A DNA stretch of 64,000 bases from Phyllobacterium lublinensis. Lineage in GTDB: Bacteria > Pseudomonadota > Alphaproteobacteria > Rhizobiales > Rhizobiaceae. Location: assembly GCF_020164435.1 (NCBI RefSeq), contig NZ_JAIUDQ010000012.1, positions 1 through 64,000 of the forward strand. The letters run 5' to 3'. The notes beneath the pieces are model-generated. The model had not been told where the DNA came from. It did no database searches and saw only the letters and a program-made list of their open reading frames with translations. Every line of letters begins with the position of its first letter. The stretch's first letter is position 1. A program made the translations under genes and the position numbers. Positions 62,305 through 64,000 of this stretch are shown one piece after another.

Positions 62305-63273
62305 TCAGGCCGGCGTCTGACTGGAATATTGCCCGTGGCTCCGGAAACGCCAGAGATAGGATGGCAGGATCGCTTCGATCGTTTGCGGATGGATGCCGAT
62401 GCCTTCGAGCGTGCGTTGCTCCGCCTTGGCGGCATGGGACACCACATTGTCATGCTGGAGCAGCACGACCTGGTCCTTGGTCAGCAAGGGGTTCGGCAGG
62501 TAGCCGAGGATCTTGCCCTGGATCTTCGCGAGCCAGAACGGTATCGACACGAACAGACGCTTGCGCCCGGTGACGCGCAATACAGCTTCGAGGCACTGCT
62601 CGAAGGTCAGGACCTCGCCGCCGCCGAGTTCATAGGTCTGGCCGGGTTTCAAAGTACCGTCGACTGACCGGGCAATAACCTCGGCGACATCGCCGACATA
62701 GACCGGCTGGAACTTGGTGGTGCCGCCGCCAATCAGGGGCAGGAACGGCGACATGCGCGCCATGCTGCCAAACTTGTTGAAGAAATTGTCCTCGGGTCCG
62801 AAAACGATCGAAGGCCGGATGATGACGGCGTCCGGGATGATGTCGCGCACGGCCGCTTCAGCCCGGCCCTTGCTGCTGGCATAGGCTGAATGAGAACGGG
62901 CATCGGCGCCAAGTGCAGACATGTGCGTCAGCGGCACACCCGCAGCGCGGGCAGCCTCGGCAACGGCGCGGGCGCCGAATTCATGAACGGTGTTAAATTT
63001 CTGGCTGCCGCTTTCGAACAATAGGCCAACCAGATTGATGACATGATCGGAGCCTGCGACGGCGCGATCCACGGACCAGCGATAGCGCAGGTTTGCCTGC
63101 ACGGCCTGAATCTGGCCGACGCCGCCGAGTGGTTGGAGATGGAACGCCAGTTCCGGATGGCGCACGGCGACACGCACCCGGTAGCCGCGTTTTGTCAGAG
63201 CGCGCACCACATGACGACCGATAAAGCCGGAGCCTCCGAAAACCGTGACGAGTTTTGGCTTGGTGATTGTCAT
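62305..63273 (-). CDS. Complex I NDUFA9-type NAD(P)-binding protein
   Basis: 322 residues from ATG 63273 with CAGGAGAGC upstream. VTVFGGSGFIGRHVVRALTK is the Rossmann motif; VINLVGLLFESGSQKFNTVH and HMSALGADARSHSAYASSKG contain the SDR-like Tyr and Lys; FGPEDNFFNKFGSMARMSP is characteristic of NDUFA9-type proteins. These are bacterial relatives of a mitochondrial complex I accessory subunit; their role in bacteria is unclear, perhaps quinone or lipid metabolism. It is convergent with uppP. Confidence 0.9.
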   Translation of the reverse strand: MTITKPKLVTVFGGSGFIGRHVVRALTKRGYRVRVAVRHPELAFHLQPLGGVGQIQAVQANLRYRWSVDRAVAGSDHVINLVGLLFESGSQKFNTVHEFGARAVAEAARAAGVPLTHMSALGADARSHSAYASSKGRAEAAVRDIIPDAVIIRPSIVFGPEDNFFNKFGSMARMSPFLPLIGGGTTKFQPVYVGDVAEVIARSVDGTLKPGQTYELGGGEVLTFEQCLEAVLRVTGRKRLFVSIPFWLAKIQGKILGYLPNPLLTKDQVVLLQHDNVVSHAAKAEQRTLEGIGIHPQTIEAILPSYLWRFRSHGQYSSQTPA

Positions 63274-63419
63274 CGAGCTCTCCTGTAGACCTTGGCCGCC
63301 ACGCTTGGCGCAGAGTGAATGCATGGCATAACAGATGCTGTTTAATGCCTTTTGGCAGCCACGCAAAGGGTTGTTGCAAGACAAGTCTCGCGGCGCGTTG
63401 CCGCGCTGTCCGGTTTTGG

Positions 63420-64000
63420 TCAGGCCGACATGCGCAACATGATTTCTGCGTTCAGAAGAATGCGCGAGTCCTTGGGTAATTCGATGTCGGCGTTATGATC
63501 TTCGCCAAGCTTGTCGAACAGCAGCCCGATCGCCAGGCGGCCTATCTCGTTGTAATTTTGCGCGACGGTCGTCAGGGGCGGACACATGTAGCGCGACAGT
63601 GGCTGGTCGTCGTGCCCGGCCACGCGAAGGTCGCAGCCTTCGCCTCGGCCAACCTTAAGTCCCGCCTGGAACGCTGCAGCGAGAACTCCGTAAGCAATAC
63701 GGTCATTGGCGCAAAGTACTGTCCGTGTGGGGAACCCGCCCTCCCGCAAAATTCTGGCGGTCGTTTCGAAGCCAAATTTTTCGAACTCCCAGTTTGCATG
63801 GGCCTCGTGTGCAATAAAGTGGGGCTCGAAATTGAGGTTGCGCATCGCCTCGGCATAGGCCTCGCGGCGTTCGACCGCGTTGCTGTTGACCGAGGTCATG
63901 CCGAAGTAGCATGGCTGGTCGCCGGAACGGGTCAAGTAGTCGACGATCAGCTTGAAGCTTTGCCGGTTGTTGGTGCCGACGAATGGCGATGTGTCGTCGA
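63420..64000 (-). CDS. LacI family transcriptional regulator, 5' part beyond the window
   Basis: The frame is open to the window edge, so only the C-terminal 192 codons are present. It reads DTSPFVGTNNRQSFKLIVDY, a typical LacI/GalR effector-domain passage, followed by SNAVERREAYAEAMRNLNFE, TRTVLCANDRIAYGVLAAA and LRVAGHDDQPLSRYMCPPLT near the end. The helix-turn-helix must lie beyond 64000. A TTG at 63935 is inside the frame and is not the start. The effector is not known. Confidence 0.9.
   Translation of the reverse strand, partial: DDTSPFVGTNNRQSFKLIVDYLTRSGDQPCYFGMTSVNSNAVERREAYAEAMRNLNFEPHFIAHEAHANWEFEKFGFETTARILREGGFPTRTVLCANDRIAYGVLAAAFQAGLKVGRGEGCDLRVAGHDDQPLSRYMCPPLTTVAQNYNEIGRLAIGLLFDKLGEDHNADIELPKDSRILLNAEIMLRMSA

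Overview
The window looks like chromosomal DNA of an alphaproteobacterium of the order Hyphomicrobiales (Rhizobiales), closest in feel to Phyllobacterium, Mesorhizobium or Ochrobactrum/Brucella. The evidence is the right-hand housekeeping block (gpmA, dapB, an MsbA-like exporter, glk, mgsA, mepA, queG, uppP, an NDUFA9-like protein), its moderately high GC and its many 4-bp ATGA overlaps. The genus is an inference. The first 13 bases match the shared 3' end of Illumina adapters, so position 1 is probably the physical end of a contig.

Left region (1-14.5 kb). A small protein made almost entirely of RTX calcium-binding repeats is followed by a divergent LysR regulator / TauE-type exporter pair with a perfect palindrome between them. 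Next comes a uronate (pectin-type sugar acid) catabolic locus. On the plus strand are an enolase-superfamily sugar-acid enzyme and kdgD. On the minus strand is an operon for a Dpp/Opp-type ABC transporter (binding protein, two permeases, two ATPases), a FadR-type GntR regulator and an alpha/beta hydrolase. On the plus strand again are kduI, kduD and kdgF. KdgF, KduI and KduD turn unsaturated galacturonate into 2-keto-3-deoxygluconate, while KdgD belongs to the oxidative aldarate route. A shared 12-base motif upstream of both transcription blocks suggests one regulon.

Middle region (14.5-48.4 kb). This is a large surface-polysaccharide (O-antigen) region. It encodes three nucleotide-sugar routes: dTDP-L-rhamnose (rfbABCD), GDP-6-deoxyhexose, probably GDP-D-rhamnose (manB, gmd, rmd; no manC is seen), and a CDP-6-deoxyhexose route (rfbF, rfbG, a C-methyltransferase, a 3,5-epimerase-like protein and a reductase) that could make a branched sugar. 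Assembly is by several large multidomain glycosyltransferases and sugar methyltransferases, and export by a Wzm/Wzt ABC transporter. The region is a mosaic. It has a GC-rich two-gene block (33.9-38.1 kb), a collapsed rhamnosyltransferase, a broken acyltransferase, a possible phage-gene remnant, and a pair of very small ORFs that share a motif.

Right region (48.7-64 kb). A cobalamin/radical-SAM protein and a tRNA-Leu(CAG) mark the edge of the polysaccharide region. Beyond them lie conserved housekeeping genes, mostly on the minus strand and tightly overlapped. The window ends inside a LacI-type regulator. No CRISPR array, rRNA, intact insertion sequence or replication origin was found.
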